From contig NZ_BMMU01000007.1 in assembly GCF_014646095.1 (NCBI RefSeq), forward strand, positions 76,722-140,721: a stretch of DNA of 64,000 nucleotides, given 5' to 3'. Position numbers and translations under genes: made by a program. The DNA is from Streptomyces lacrimifluminis. Its GTDB lineage: Bacteria > Actinomycetota > Actinomycetes > Streptomycetales > Streptomycetaceae. How positions within the stretch are numbered: position 1 is the first letter of the stretch; each line of letters begins with the position of its first letter. A model generated the notes under the pieces. It saw only the letters and a program-made list of their open reading frames with translations, did not search any database and was not told where the DNA came from. Below are positions 36,036-44,885 of this stretch, piece after piece.

Positions 36036-37420
36036 CCGAGCTCGCCACGATGGAGTTCCACCCCCAGCCCCAGGCGGGCGAGGCCAGGCCCTGGGCCTTT
36101 CCGGCGCCCGGTCGCGGCACGCTCGGCAACGGTCTGACCGTTCTGCGCTGCCACCGCCCCGGCCAGCAGGTCGTCGCCGTCGAGGTACTCGTCGACGCCC
36201 CCCTGGAGGCCGAGCCCGCCGGTCTCGACGGAGTGGCCACGATCATGGCCAGGGCCTTCTCCGAGGGCACCGACAAGCACTCCGCGGAGGAGTTCGCCGC
36301 CGAGCTGGAGCGCTGCGGCGCCACCCTCGACGCGCACGCCGACCACCCGTGTGTGCGCCTCAGCCTCGAAGTCCCCGTGTCGCGGCTCCCCAAGGCGCTC
36401 GGTCTGCTGGCCGACGCCCTCAGGGCGCCCGCGTTCTCGGACAGCGAGATCGAGCGGCTGGTGCGCAACCGGCTCGACGAGATCCCGCACGAGACGGCCA
36501 ACCCGGCCCGTCGCTCCGCCAAGCAGCTGTACAAGGAGCTGTTCCCGGCGGCCTCGCGCATGTCACGTCCGCGCCAGGGCACCGAGGAGACCGTCGCGAA
36601 GATCGACGCGGCTGCCGTACGCGCCTTCTACGAGAAGCACGTCCGGCCCGCCACGGCCACCGCCGTGGTCGTCGGCGACCTCACCGGCGTCGACCTGGAC
36701 GCGCTGCTCGGTGACACTCTGGGAGCCTGGACGGGCTCCTCGGCCGAGCCGCGGCCGGTGCCGCCGGTGAGCGCCGACGACACCGGCCGGGTCGTCATCG
36801 TGGACCGCCCGGGCGCCGTGCAGACCCAGCTGCTCATCGGCCGTATCGGCGCCGACCGGCACGACCGTGTCTGGGCCGCCCAGGTCCTCGGCACGTACTG
36901 CCTGGGCGGCACCCTCACCTCCCGCCTGGACCGTGTCCTGCGAGAGGAGAAGGGCTACACCTACGGTGTGCGGGCGTTCGGCCAGGTCCTGCGCTCGGCT
37001 CCGGACGGCACCGGCGCCGCGCTGCTCGCCATCAGCGGCTCATTCGACACACCGAACACCGGTCCTGCCCTGGAGGACCTCTGGAAGGTGCTCCGCACCC
37101 TCGCGGCGGAAGGCCTCACCGACGCCGAGCGCGATGTCGCGGTGCAGAACCTGGTCGGCGTCGCGCCGCTCAAGTACGAGACCGCGGCGGCCGTGGCGAG
37201 CACGCTGGCCGACCAGGTCGAGCAGCACCTGCCCGACGACTACCAGGCGACGCTGTACCGGCAGCTCGCCGCGACCGGCACCGTGGAGGCCACCGCGGCG
37301 GCCGTGAACGCCTTCCCGGTGGACCGTCTGGTGACGGTCCTCGTCGGCGACGCGGCGACGATCGAGGAGCCCGTCCGGGCCCTCGGCATCGGCGAAGTGA
37401 CCGTCGTCCCCGCCGAGTAG
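36032..37420 (+). CDS. M16-family protease, non-catalytic partner subunit
   Basis: A 462-residue M16 homologue overlapping the preceding gene by four bases. Where the active subunit has HxxEH, this one has LDGVATIMARAFSEGTDK, with no zinc ligands. It keeps the C-terminal Arg/Tyr pair of M16 B-type subunits (RLDRVLREEKGYTYGVRAFG) that orients substrate. The arrangement matches other bacterial A/B M16 pairs. Expression is surely coupled to the catalytic subunit. A perfect terminator hairpin ends the operon. Confidence 0.92.
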   Translation: MTELATMEFHPQPQAGEARPWAFPAPGRGTLGNGLTVLRCHRPGQQVVAVEVLVDAPLEAEPAGLDGVATIMARAFSEGTDKHSAEEFAAELERCGATLDAHADHPCVRLSLEVPVSRLPKALGLLADALRAPAFSDSEIERLVRNRLDEIPHETANPARRSAKQLYKELFPAASRMSRPRQGTEETVAKIDAAAVRAFYEKHVRPATATAVVVGDLTGVDLDALLGDTLGAWTGSSAEPRPVPPVSADDTGRVVIVDRPGAVQTQLLIGRIGADRHDRVWAAQVLGTYCLGGTLTSRLDRVLREEKGYTYGVRAFGQVLRSAPDGTGAALLAISGSFDTPNTGPALEDLWKVLRTLAAEGLTDAERDVAVQNLVGVAPLKYETAAAVASTLADQVEQHLPDDYQATLYRQLAATGTVEATAAAVNAFPVDRLVTVLVGDAATIEEPVRALGIGEVTVVPAE

Positions 37421-37439
37421 CGGCACCGGCGTACACGAG

Positions 37440-37475
37440 AGAGGCCCCGGTGACGCAAGCGTCACCGGGGCCTCT
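37440..37475 (+). terminator. Terminator of the M16 operon
   Basis: A 17-base perfect stem, AGAGGCCCCGGTGACGC (37440-37456) with GCGTCACCGGGGCCTCT (37459-37475), has only AA between the arms; the true loop opens by a base pair or two. It lies 20 bases after the stop. Confidence 0.88.
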
Positions 37476-37639
37476 GTGTCCATGGTGATGCGCAAGTTGT
37501 CCATATTGATGGTGAGGTGGACTGTCTGCGCTGTGGCATGCGCTACAAAACCCGTGATCGGTTTGTTGATTGAAAGACGCCCCGCTTAGCGTCTGTCCGG
37601 CTGTCCGTCATGCACTGCGCCGCAGCCGCGGCACCGGAC

Positions 37640-37795
37640 AGTCATCGCCGAGTCCCCGTACGGCGCGAGCCAGGGGAGCCGGGGACCCACCATGTGCAGT
37701 CCCTGGGGTGAATCGGATGCCCGCGCGTGCAGCGAGGGCGTTCGTAGGAGACCTTCCTGCTCCGAACCCGTCAGCTAACCCGGTAGGCGAGAAGG
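37640..37795 (+). ncRNA. c-di-AMP riboswitch (ydaO-yuaA type)
   Basis: The leader of the M23 peptidase gene contains the recognisable ydaO elements in order: ATCGCCGAGTCCCC (37644 on), GGAGCCGGGGACCCACC (37675 on), TGGGGTGAATC (37704 on), GTAGGAGACCTTCC (37744 on), and GAACCCGTCAGCTAACCCGG then TAGGCG at the end. High c-di-AMP is known to switch such genes off; in Streptomyces they are typically cell-wall hydrolases. The gene starts 20 bases after the aptamer, so control may be by termination or ribosome access. Confidence 0.9.
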
Positions 37796-37816
37796 AAGGA
37801 AAGGACCCACCACCAC

Positions 37817-38590
37817 ATGGCGTTCACCCGCGCCACCGGGAAGCACCGTCGTCCCAGCCGCCCCAGCCTCGTCACCCGTACGACCGTCCGCGCGGCCGGC
37901 GTCGCCGCCCTCGCGACCTCCGGCGTCGTCGGCTCCCTCGCCGCTCCGGCGCTCGCGGCGGAGTCCGCCGTCGAGCGGACAGGCCTCACCCCGGTGATCT
38001 CCATCGGCGAGTCGCTCGCCGAGCAGATCGACGCGCAGGCCGCCGCCCAGGAACAGGCCGCCGAGAAGGCCGCCGCCGAGAAGCGGGCCTTGGCCGCCGC
38101 GCAGAAGGAGGCGGAGGAGCGGGTCAAGGAGGCGCGCGAGGCGAAGGCCCGTGCCGCCCGCGAGGCCGAGCGCAAGCGCCTCACCAGCTATGTCGCCCCG
38201 ATCGCCGGCTCGTACATCTCCACGGGCTACAAGGCCGGGGGCGCAGTCTGGTCCTCCGGCAGCCACACCGGCGTCGACTTCCACGCAGCGTCCGGCACCA
38301 CCGTCCAGGCCGTGGGCTCCGGCATCGTCGTCGAGGCCGGCTGGGGTGGGTCCTACGGCAACAACATCGTGATCAAGATGATTGATGGCACATACACTCA
38401 GTATGGTCATCTGTCGTCCATCAACGTCACCGTCGGCCAGACGGTCACCCCGGGCCAGCAGATAGGCCTCTCCGGAGCCACTGGCAACGTCACCGGTGCG
38501 CATCTCCACTTCGAGGCGCGCACCACCCAGGAGTACGGCTCGGACATCAGCCCTGTCGCCTACCTCCGCTCGCACGGTGTGAACGTCTGA
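37817..38590 (+). CDS. Secreted M23 peptidase (cell-wall endopeptidase)
   Basis: A 257-residue precursor. Residues 1-50 are a long signal peptide with a basic head and a hydrophobic core ending LAAPALAAES. Residues about 65-125 are an Ala/Glu/Lys-rich coiled coil. The LytM/M23 domain follows with zinc ligands in SGSHTGVDFH and GAHLHFEAR. It should cut peptidoglycan cross-links during growth or germination. A c-di-AMP riboswitch directly precedes it, as for several Streptomyces wall hydrolases. The ribosome site is GGAAAGGA. Codons for IKMIDGTYTQYGHLS are unusually AT-rich. A terminator follows. Confidence 0.93.
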   Translation: MAFTRATGKHRRPSRPSLVTRTTVRAAGVAALATSGVVGSLAAPALAAESAVERTGLTPVISIGESLAEQIDAQAAAQEQAAEKAAAEKRALAAAQKEAEERVKEAREAKARAAREAERKRLTSYVAPIAGSYISTGYKAGGAVWSSGSHTGVDFHAASGTTVQAVGSGIVVEAGWGGSYGNNIVIKMIDGTYTQYGHLSSINVTVGQTVTPGQQIGLSGATGNVTGAHLHFEARTTQEYGSDISPVAYLRSHGVNV

Positions 38591-38614
38591 CGACCCCGCG
38601 CACCACTTGTCGTG

Positions 38615-38637
38615 GCCCCGGCTCATCGAGCCGGGGC
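38615..38637 (+). terminator. Terminator of the M23 peptidase gene
   Basis: GCCCCGGCT (38615-38623) pairs with AGCCGGGGC (38629-38637), 5-base loop, followed by TTTC: a compact intrinsic terminator 25 bases after the stop. Confidence 0.88.
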
Positions 38638-38672
38638 TTTCGGCGTTTCGGGGGGCTGTGTGTCCAAAAAAT

Positions 38673-38682
38673 ATCCATGGAT
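38673..38682. promoter_or_regulatory. Palindrome upstream of the GntR gene
   Basis: ATCCATGGAT is a perfect 10-base palindrome in an AT-richer segment about 100 bases before the GntR-family start, a plausible autoregulatory site. Confidence 0.3.
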
Positions 38683-38778
38683 TCCGGCCTGCCGTCGGAA
38701 ATTCCGGTTCTCTGCAATAGAGTCACTGAACACACGTCAATCGTCGACGTTTCACGGGGATTAAAGCGGAGGTCGGAC

Positions 38779-39474
38779 ATGCGTATTCCGGCGCACTCGG
38801 TATGCACGGCGATCCGGGACGACATCGTCGCCGGTGTCTACGAGCGCGGCAGCCGGCTCACCGAGGAACTGCTCGCCCGCCGGTACGGCGTCTCGCGCGT
38901 CCCCGTGCGCGAGGCCCTGCGCACGCTGGAGGCCGAGGGCTTCGTGGTGACCCGGCGGCACGCGGGCGCGTGCGTCGCGGAGCCCACCGAGCAGGAGGCC
39001 TCCGACCTGCTGGAGATGCGCATGCTCCTGGAGCCGCTGGGTGCCTCCCGGGCCGCCCAGCGGCGCACCGAGGCCCACCTCAAGGTGCTGCGGGGTCTGG
39101 TCCGGCTGGGGCAGGAGCGGGCCAGGAGGGGGAACAGCGAGGACCTGCGCTCCTTGGGAGGCTGGTTCCACGAGACGCTCGCCCAGGCCTCCGGAAGTCA
39201 CGCCCTGACCTCGACGCTCACCCAGCTCCGCCACAAGATCGCCTGGATGTACGCGGTGGAGGCGCCGGCCAGTCCCGTCGACTCCTGGGCGGAACACGGG
39301 GCGATCGTGGACGCGGTGGCACGCGGCGACGGTGAGCGGGCGCGGGCGATCACGGCGCTGCACACCGAGCGGGCGGCCGTCGTGCACCGCCTTCGATTTC
39401 CGGGCACCGGGGACCGGCCGGATCGTGTGAGGACTTCGCAACATCCCGTAAACATGACGGGCCTCCGTCATTAA
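38779..39474 (+). CDS. GntR-family transcriptional regulator (FadR subfamily)
   Basis: A 231-residue regulator with GGAGG seven bases before ATG 38779. The N-terminal winged helix is clear: RLTEELLARRYGVSRVPVRE, ALRTLEAEGFVVTRRHAG. The C-terminal helical domain (about 75-205) is FCD-like, with E-x-R-M-L-L-E-P near its start and WFHETLAQASGSHAL. The metal-ligand His pattern is partial, so the effector is uncertain. It stands alone between two terminators, next to ptsH but convergent with it. The target is unknown; nearby wall-hydrolase or sugar-uptake genes are possibilities only. Confidence 0.87.
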   Translation: MRIPAHSVCTAIRDDIVAGVYERGSRLTEELLARRYGVSRVPVREALRTLEAEGFVVTRRHAGACVAEPTEQEASDLLEMRMLLEPLGASRAAQRRTEAHLKVLRGLVRLGQERARRGNSEDLRSLGGWFHETLAQASGSHALTSTLTQLRHKIAWMYAVEAPASPVDSWAEHGAIVDAVARGDGERARAITALHTERAAVVHRLRFPGTGDRPDRVRTSQHPVNMTGLRH

Positions 39475-39543
39475 CACGAGCGCCGTATACAAAGAGGGTT
39501 GAATTCGCGGGGGATTATTTCTGCTGCCTGCGACCGGGAATTA

Positions 39544-39578
39544 CGAAGGGCCCGCCCGATATTCGGGCGGGCCCTTCG
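39544..39578. terminator. Bidirectional terminator between the GntR gene and ptsH
   Basis: A perfect 16-base stem, CGAAGGGCCCGCCCGA (39544-39559) with TCGGGCGGGCCCTTCG (39563-39578), has a 3-base loop and separates two convergent genes. Confidence 0.87.
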
Positions 39579-39646
39579 TCGTGTGCGGATGATGCTTTTG
39601 CGGTGGCTTCTGTTGCCACCGTCAATTGAGGACCCCGTGGGCTTCC

Positions 39647-39928
39647 TCAGACGGTCTCGGGAAGTTCCTCGAGTCCCTCGGCCACCAGCTTCGCCAGGCG
39701 GTCGAGCGCGGCGTCGGCGCCCTCCGCCTCGGAGGCGAGGACGATCTCCTCGCCGCCCTGGGCGCCCAGGCCGAGGACGGCCAGCATGGAGGCCGCGTTG
39801 ACGGGGTTGCCGTCAGCCTTGGCGATCGTCATGGGGACGCCGGCGGCCGTGGCCGCACGGACGAAGATGGAGGCGGGGCGGGCGTGGAGGCCCTCCGCCC
39901 AGCCGACGTTGACGCGGCGCTCAGCCAT
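39647..39928 (-). CDS. ptsH: Phosphocarrier protein HPr of the sugar phosphotransferase system
   Basis: A 93-residue HPr. The phosphorylated His is in GWAEGLHARPAS (about residue 15). The regulatory region around Ser46 reads NAASMLAVLGLGAQGGEE; a Ser is present but actinobacteria usually lack HPr kinase. HPr passes phosphate from enzyme I to sugar-specific EIIA domains, in Streptomyces mainly for N-acetylglucosamine and fructose. It is monocistronic. A DasR-type operator lies 26 bases upstream, linking its expression to amino-sugar supply. Confidence 0.96.
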   Translation of the reverse strand: MAERRVNVGWAEGLHARPASIFVRAATAAGVPMTIAKADGNPVNAASMLAVLGLGAQGGEEIVLASEAEGADAALDRLAKLVAEGLEELPETV

Positions 39929-39953
39929 GTGATGCTGCCCTTCACTGTCTCAG

Positions 39954-39969
39954 GGTTGTCTAGACCATT
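39954..39969 (-). promoter_or_regulatory. DasR-responsive element upstream of ptsH
   Basis: On the minus strand AATGGTCTAGACAACC agrees with the DasR consensus ACTGGTCTAGACCACT at 13 of 16 positions, including the central TGGTCTAGAC. DasR is known to bind upstream of ptsH in Streptomyces and is released by glucosamine-6-phosphate. Confidence 0.82.
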
Positions 39970-40094
39970 GTTCCATAGCGTGAAGCGTGCCGGGAGGCGG
40001 GCCGAAACCCGTCCCAAAACCGCGTTCGAACCCCGGCCTGGGCCCGACTTCGGTCCCCCACAGACTGCCTCGCGACGATGTCGGACGCGAGCCG

Positions 40095-40110
40095 TACTCT
40101 GGGGCGCATG
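40095..40110 (+). promoter_or_regulatory. Probable leaderless -10 element
   Basis: TACTCT (40095-40100) lies seven bases before ATG 40108, suggesting a leaderless transcript and favouring this start over the in-frame ATG at 40078. Confidence 0.4.
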
Positions 40111-42981
40111 CAGAACTCGGCGGACCGGCACGAGTACCCCGCCCACTGGGAGGCGGACGTCGTGCTGCGCGACGGCGGCACCGCCCGTGTCCGGCCCATC
40201 ACGGCGGACGACGCCGACCGGCTGGTCAGCTTCTACGAACAGGTGTCGGACGAGTCGAAGTACTACCGCTTCTTCGCGCCCTATCCGCGCCTGTCCGCAA
40301 AGGACGTCCACCGCTTCACCCACCACGACTTCGTGGACCGGGTGGGGCTCGCGGCCACGGTCGGCGGCGAGTTCATCGCCACCGTACGCTACGACCGTAT
40401 CGACGCCGAGGGACTGCCCGCCCCCGGTCCCGCCAGCGAGGCCGAGGTCGCCTTCCTGGTGCAGGACGCGCACCAGGGCCGGGGTGTCGCCTCCGCCCTC
40501 CTCGAACACATCGCGGCTGTCGCCCGCGAGCGCGACATCCGCCGCTTCGCCGCCGAGGTGCTGCCGGCCAACAGCAAGATGATCAAGGTGTTCACGGACG
40601 CCGGGTACACCCAGAAACGCAGCTTCGAGGACGGCGTCGTACGCCTGGAGTTCGACCTGGAGCCCACCGACCGCTCACTCGCCGTCCAGCGCGCGCGGGA
40701 GCAGCGGGCCGAGGCGCGTTCCGTCCGGCGGCTGCTCGTCCCGGGCGCCGTGGCCGTCATCGGTGTCGGGCGCGCCCCCGGTGGCGTCGGCCGCAGCGTC
40801 CTCGACCACATCAGGGACGCCGGTTTCACCGGTGCGCTGTACGCGGTCAACAGCGCCTTCCCGGAGGAGCAGAAGGACATCGAGGGAGTACCGGCCCACC
40901 GATCGGTGCGCGACATCGAGGGCCCCGTCGACCTCGCGGTCGTCGCCGTCCCGGCCGCGTACGTCCCCGACGTCGTCGCCGAGTGCGGTGAGCACGGCGT
41001 ACAGGGACTCGTCGTGGTCTCCGCCGGGTACGCCGAGAGCGGCCCCGAGGGACGGGAGCGGCAGCGCGAACTCGTACGGCACGCGCGCACGTACGGGATG
41101 CGCATCATCGGCCCCAACGCCTTCGGTGTCATCAACACGGCGGAGGACGTCCGGCTGAACGCGTCGCTCGCCCCCGAGATGCCGAGGCCCGGGCGGATCG
41201 GGCTGTTCGCGCAGTCCGGGGCCATCGGGATCGCGCTGCTGTCCCGGCTGCACCGGCGCGGGGCAGGCGTCACCGGGGTCACCGGGGTGTCGACCTTCGT
41301 CTCGTCCGGCAACCGGGCCGACGTCTCGGGCAACGACGTACTCCAGTACTGGTACGACGACCCGGACACCGATGTCGTCCTCATGTACCTCGAATCCATC
41401 GGCAACCCGCGCAAGTTCACGCGCCTCGCGCGGCGCACGGCGGCGGCGAAGCCGCTGGTGGTCGTCCAGGGGACGCGGCACGGCGGCGCGGCTCCCCAGG
41501 GGCATGCCGTACGGGCCACGCGGTTGCCGCACGCCACGGTGTCCGAGCTGCTGCGGCAGGCCGGGGTGATCCGGGTGGACACGATCACCGAACTGGTCGA
41601 CGCGGGGCTGCTGCTGGCCCGGCAGCCACTGCCCGCCGGGCCGCGGGTGGCGATCCTGGGGAACTCGGAGTCGCTGGGGCTGCTGACGTACGACGCGTGC
41701 CTCTCCGAGGGGCTGATGCCGCTGGCGCCGCTGGATCTGACCACGGGGGCGTCGCCCGAGGACTTCCACCGGGCGCTGTCGGAGGCGCTGGCGGACGAGG
41801 GGTGCGACGCGGTCGTCGTCACCGCGATCCCCACGGTGGGGGAGGGTTCCCCGGGGGACGCCGCGTTGGCCGAGGCACTGAGGTCGGCTTCGTCGGAGGT
41901 TCCCGGGAAGCCGGTGCTGGTGGTTCATGTGGAGCTCGGGGGACTGGCCGAGGCACTGTCGGCTGCCGCCAGCACTGCCCCACAGGCAGGTTCACCGGCA
42001 CTGGGGGCGGCCGTGGCGGAACGCCCGCCCGTCGCCGGGTCGGAACGGCAGACTCCCGCACCGGTGTCGCAGGCACCGGCATCCGCGACCCCGCCCGCCC
42101 CCGACTCCTGCTCCCGTCTCATCCCCGCCTACCCCGCCGCCGAGCGAGCCGCCCGGGCACTCGGGGAAGCCGTGAAGTACGCGCAGTGGCGGCGCGAGGC
42201 CGCCGAGCCCGGCAAGGTGCCCGAGTCCATCGACGCGGACATCGACGAGAAGAGGGCCGCCGAGCTGATCGGCGGGCTCCTCGCGCGCGGGCAGGGGCTC
42301 ACCCTGGGTACGGACGAGACGTGCGAGCTCCTCGGGACGTACGGCATCCCGGTGCGCGGGGCCCTGCCCGCCGCGAGCCCCGAGAGCGCCGTGGCCGCCG
42401 CGCGGACGCTGGGTTACCCCGTCGCGCTCAAGGCCACCGCCCCGCACCTGCGGCACCGCGCGGACCTGGGCGGCGTCCGTCTGGATCTCGCGGACGAGGA
42501 GCAACTGCGGCGGGCCTACGCCGAACTGACCGGTCTCTTCGGCGACCCGGAGGAGGTGCGGCCCGTGGTGCAGGGGATGGCACCACGGGGAGTGGACACC
42601 GTCGTACGGGCGGTGATCGACCCGGCGGCCGGCGCGGTGCTCTCCTTCGGGCTCGCCGGCCCCGCCTCACAGCTGCTCGGGGACATCGCACACCGGCTGA
42701 TACCGGTCACGGACCGCGACGCGGCCTCGCTTATCCGGTCGATCCGGACGGCGCCGCTCCTCTTCGGCTGGCGCGGCTCGGCGCCTGTCGACACCGGGGC
42801 ACTGGAGGAACTGCTGCTCAGGGTGTCCAGGCTGGTCGACGATCATCCCGAGGTCATCGCGGTGTCCCTGGAGCCGGTGGTCGTCGCGCAGCACGGCCTG
42901 AGCGTGCTCGGGGCGTCGGTGCGGCTGGCGCCGCCACCCGTCCGCGACGACCTGGGTCCCAGGACACTTCCTGTGTACTGA
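40108..42981 (+). CDS. GNAT acetyltransferase fused to an ADP-forming acyl-CoA-synthetase-like protein (Pat-type)
   Basis: A 957-residue protein. Residues about 15-195 are a GNAT domain, with the acetyl-CoA loop in VQDAHQGRGVASALLEHIAA. From about 205 a CoA-binding Rossmann domain (VAVIGVGRAPGGVGRSVLDH) and succinyl-CoA-ligase-like domains follow; GPNAFGVINT replaces the usual GPNC. A disordered linker covers about 625-680, and an ATP-grasp domain (KATAPHLRHRADLGGVRLDL) ends it. PatZ has the reverse order. Streptomyces lividans PatA, which acetylates a CoA-ligase, has this GNAT-first order. The likely role is lysine acetylation of acyl-CoA synthetases. Confidence 0.9.
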   Translation: MQNSADRHEYPAHWEADVVLRDGGTARVRPITADDADRLVSFYEQVSDESKYYRFFAPYPRLSAKDVHRFTHHDFVDRVGLAATVGGEFIATVRYDRIDAEGLPAPGPASEAEVAFLVQDAHQGRGVASALLEHIAAVARERDIRRFAAEVLPANSKMIKVFTDAGYTQKRSFEDGVVRLEFDLEPTDRSLAVQRAREQRAEARSVRRLLVPGAVAVIGVGRAPGGVGRSVLDHIRDAGFTGALYAVNSAFPEEQKDIEGVPAHRSVRDIEGPVDLAVVAVPAAYVPDVVAECGEHGVQGLVVVSAGYAESGPEGRERQRELVRHARTYGMRIIGPNAFGVINTAEDVRLNASLAPEMPRPGRIGLFAQSGAIGIALLSRLHRRGAGVTGVTGVSTFVSSGNRADVSGNDVLQYWYDDPDTDVVLMYLESIGNPRKFTRLARRTAAAKPLVVVQGTRHGGAAPQGHAVRATRLPHATVSELLRQAGVIRVDTITELVDAGLLLARQPLPAGPRVAILGNSESLGLLTYDACLSEGLMPLAPLDLTTGASPEDFHRALSEALADEGCDAVVVTAIPTVGEGSPGDAALAEALRSASSEVPGKPVLVVHVELGGLAEALSAAASTAPQAGSPALGAAVAERPPVAGSERQTPAPVSQAPASATPPAPDSCSRLIPAYPAAERAARALGEAVKYAQWRREAAEPGKVPESIDADIDEKRAAELIGGLLARGQGLTLGTDETCELLGTYGIPVRGALPAASPESAVAAARTLGYPVALKATAPHLRHRADLGGVRLDLADEEQLRRAYAELTGLFGDPEEVRPVVQGMAPRGVDTVVRAVIDPAAGAVLSFGLAGPASQLLGDIAHRLIPVTDRDAASLIRSIRTAPLLFGWRGSAPVDTGALEELLLRVSRLVDDHPEVIAVSLEPVVVAQHGLSVLGASVRLAPPPVRDDLGPRTLPVY

Positions 42982-43021
42982 GCGGTGCCTCGCAGCCAGT
43001 GGGCCCCCGTAAGATGGGCAC

Positions 43022-43609
43022 ATGGCCAAGACCAGTACGTCGACCCAGGGGCTGCGAGCGGCGATCGAGCGCAGCGGCTACTACCCGGCTCTCGTGGCCG
43101 AGGCGGTGGAGGCCGCGATCGGCGGCGATTCCATCCGGTCGTACCTGGTCCACCAGGAGACGACGTTCGACGCGAACGAGGTGCGTCGGCACGTGACCGT
43201 GCTCGTCCTCACGGGCAACCGTTTCATCGTCAGCCACACCGACGAGCAGGCCGCGGACACCACGTCCCCCACGCCGTACGCCACCACGTCCACGGAATCC
43301 GTGAAGCTGGGCCGGATCTCCTCCGTCGTCGTCAGCAGGGTCGTCGCCAACCCGGAGTCGTACACGCCGGGCACACTGCCCCGCGAGGTCGTCCTGACCA
43401 TCGGCTGGGGCGCCGTCTCCCGCATCGACCTGGAGCCTGCCGCCTGCGGCGATCCCAACTGCGAGGCGGACCACGGCTACACCGGCAGCTCGACGGCGGA
43501 CGACCTGAGCCTGCGGGTCAGCGAGGCCGGTGACGGCCCGGAGACGGTCCGCCAGGCCCTCGTCTTCGCGCAGGCCCTCTCGGAGGCGACCGCGGACGTC
43601 ACCCGCTGA
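43022..43609 (+). CDS. DUF5998 family protein
   Basis: A 195-residue protein. TAAGAT at 43011-43016 lies five bases before ATG 43022 and there is no ribosome site, so translation may be leaderless. The sequence LRAAIERSGYYPALVAEAVE is a helical start, followed by a beta-rich region with VLTGNRFIVSHTDEQ and VVLTIGWGAVSRIDLEPA. CGDPNCEADHGY could bind metal. DUF5998 is a conserved actinobacterial family without known function. It overlaps the next gene by one base, so the two are cotranscribed and may be functionally linked. Confidence 0.87.
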   Translation: MAKTSTSTQGLRAAIERSGYYPALVAEAVEAAIGGDSIRSYLVHQETTFDANEVRRHVTVLVLTGNRFIVSHTDEQAADTTSPTPYATTSTESVKLGRISSVVVSRVVANPESYTPGTLPREVVLTIGWGAVSRIDLEPAACGDPNCEADHGYTGSSTADDLSLRVSEAGDGPETVRQALVFAQALSEATADVTR

Positions 43610-44799
43610 TGGCGCAGCCGACCGCTTGGGACCACCCGGAACCGCTCGCCGTGTCCTCCGCCCCCGTCCCGCACTACGGCACGGGCTCCCTCGCCGACCT
43701 GCTGCCCACCCTGGCCGCCGGTATGGACGTACCGGGCATGTCCGCGGCGATCCCCGAACTGGCGCCCGCCGACCGGAACTGCGTGTTCCTGATCGACGGA
43801 CTGGGCTGGGAGCAGCTCCGGGCTCACCCGGACGAGGCCCCCTTCATGAACTCGCTCATGGGCAGCTCGCGCGGTGACACGGGCCGCCCGATCACCACCG
43901 GCTACCCGGCGACCACCGCGACCTCCCTCGCCTCCGTGGGCACCGGACTGCCGCCGGGCGCACACGGCCTGCCCGGTTACACCGTACGCAACCCGGCCAC
44001 CGGCGAGCTGATGAACCAGCTGCGCTGGCAGCCGTGGACGGAGCCGCGCGCGTGGCAGCCGTACCCCACGGTGTTCCAGCTGGCGCACGCGGCCGGTGTG
44101 CACACGGCCCAGGTCTCCTCGCCGACCTTCGAGAACACCCCGCTGACGAAGATCGCGCTCAGTGGCGGAACATTCCGGGGGAAGCTCTCCGGCGAGGACC
44201 GGATGGACCTCGCGGCCGAGCAACTGGCCGCCGGTGACCGCTCGTTGGTCTACACGTACTATGCGGAGGTGGACGGCAAGGGCCACCGCTTCGGCGTCGA
44301 CTCGGACGCCTGGCGCGGTCAGCTCATGTACGTCGACCGGCTCGTCCAGCGGCTGGCGGAACAACTCCCGCCGCGTGCCGCGCTGTACGTCACCGCCGAC
44401 CACGGCATGATCGACATCCCGTTCGACGAGCAGCATCGCATCGACTTCGACGAGGACTGGGAACTGCGCGCCGGGGTCGCCCTGTTGGGCGGTGAGGGCC
44501 GCGCCCGGCACGTGTACTCGGTACCGGGCGCCGAGGCCGACGTGCTGACCTGCTGGCGCGAGGTGCTCGGCGAGCAGTTCTGGGTGGCCTCGCGCGACGA
44601 GGCGATCACGGCGGGCTGGTTCGGGCCGACGGTCGATGAACGGGTGTACGGGCGGATCGGCGACGTGGTCGCGGCAGCCCGGGACGACGTCCTGATCGTC
44701 GCCTCCGAGCGGGAGCCCAGGGAGTCGGCGATGGTCGGCAACCACGGTTCCATGACCCCTGCGGAACAGTTGGTCCCGCTCCTGCAAGTACGCTCCTGA
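43609..44799 (+). CDS. Nucleotide pyrophosphatase / alkaline-phosphatase-superfamily enzyme
   Basis: A 396-residue enzyme. Superfamily features: FLIDGLGWEQL (first metal Asp), TTGYPATTATSLASVGTGLP (nucleophilic Thr in the TTGYPATTATS segment), YTYYAEVDGKGHRFG (Asp and His ligands) and LYVTADHGMIDI (Asp-His), with a last His in MVGNHGSM. It should hydrolyse phosphodiester or pyrophosphate bonds using two zinc ions. There is no signal peptide, so it is predicted to be cytoplasmic. It is translationally coupled to DUF5998. The substrate is unknown; phosphodiester or phosphonate-type nucleotides are typical of relatives. Confidence 0.88.
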   Translation: MAQPTAWDHPEPLAVSSAPVPHYGTGSLADLLPTLAAGMDVPGMSAAIPELAPADRNCVFLIDGLGWEQLRAHPDEAPFMNSLMGSSRGDTGRPITTGYPATTATSLASVGTGLPPGAHGLPGYTVRNPATGELMNQLRWQPWTEPRAWQPYPTVFQLAHAAGVHTAQVSSPTFENTPLTKIALSGGTFRGKLSGEDRMDLAAEQLAAGDRSLVYTYYAEVDGKGHRFGVDSDAWRGQLMYVDRLVQRLAEQLPPRAALYVTADHGMIDIPFDEQHRIDFDEDWELRAGVALLGGEGRARHVYSVPGAEADVLTCWREVLGEQFWVASRDEAITAGWFGPTVDERVYGRIGDVVAAARDDVLIVASEREPRESAMVGNHGSMTPAEQLVPLLQVRS

Positions 44800-44885
44800 C
44801 GCCCGTCCCTGCCCGACACCCCCTGCCCAGCCTCTCGTCTTCGTCCCGTCCTCCGCGTGTCTCGCCGAAAGGTGCTCGACCTCCC

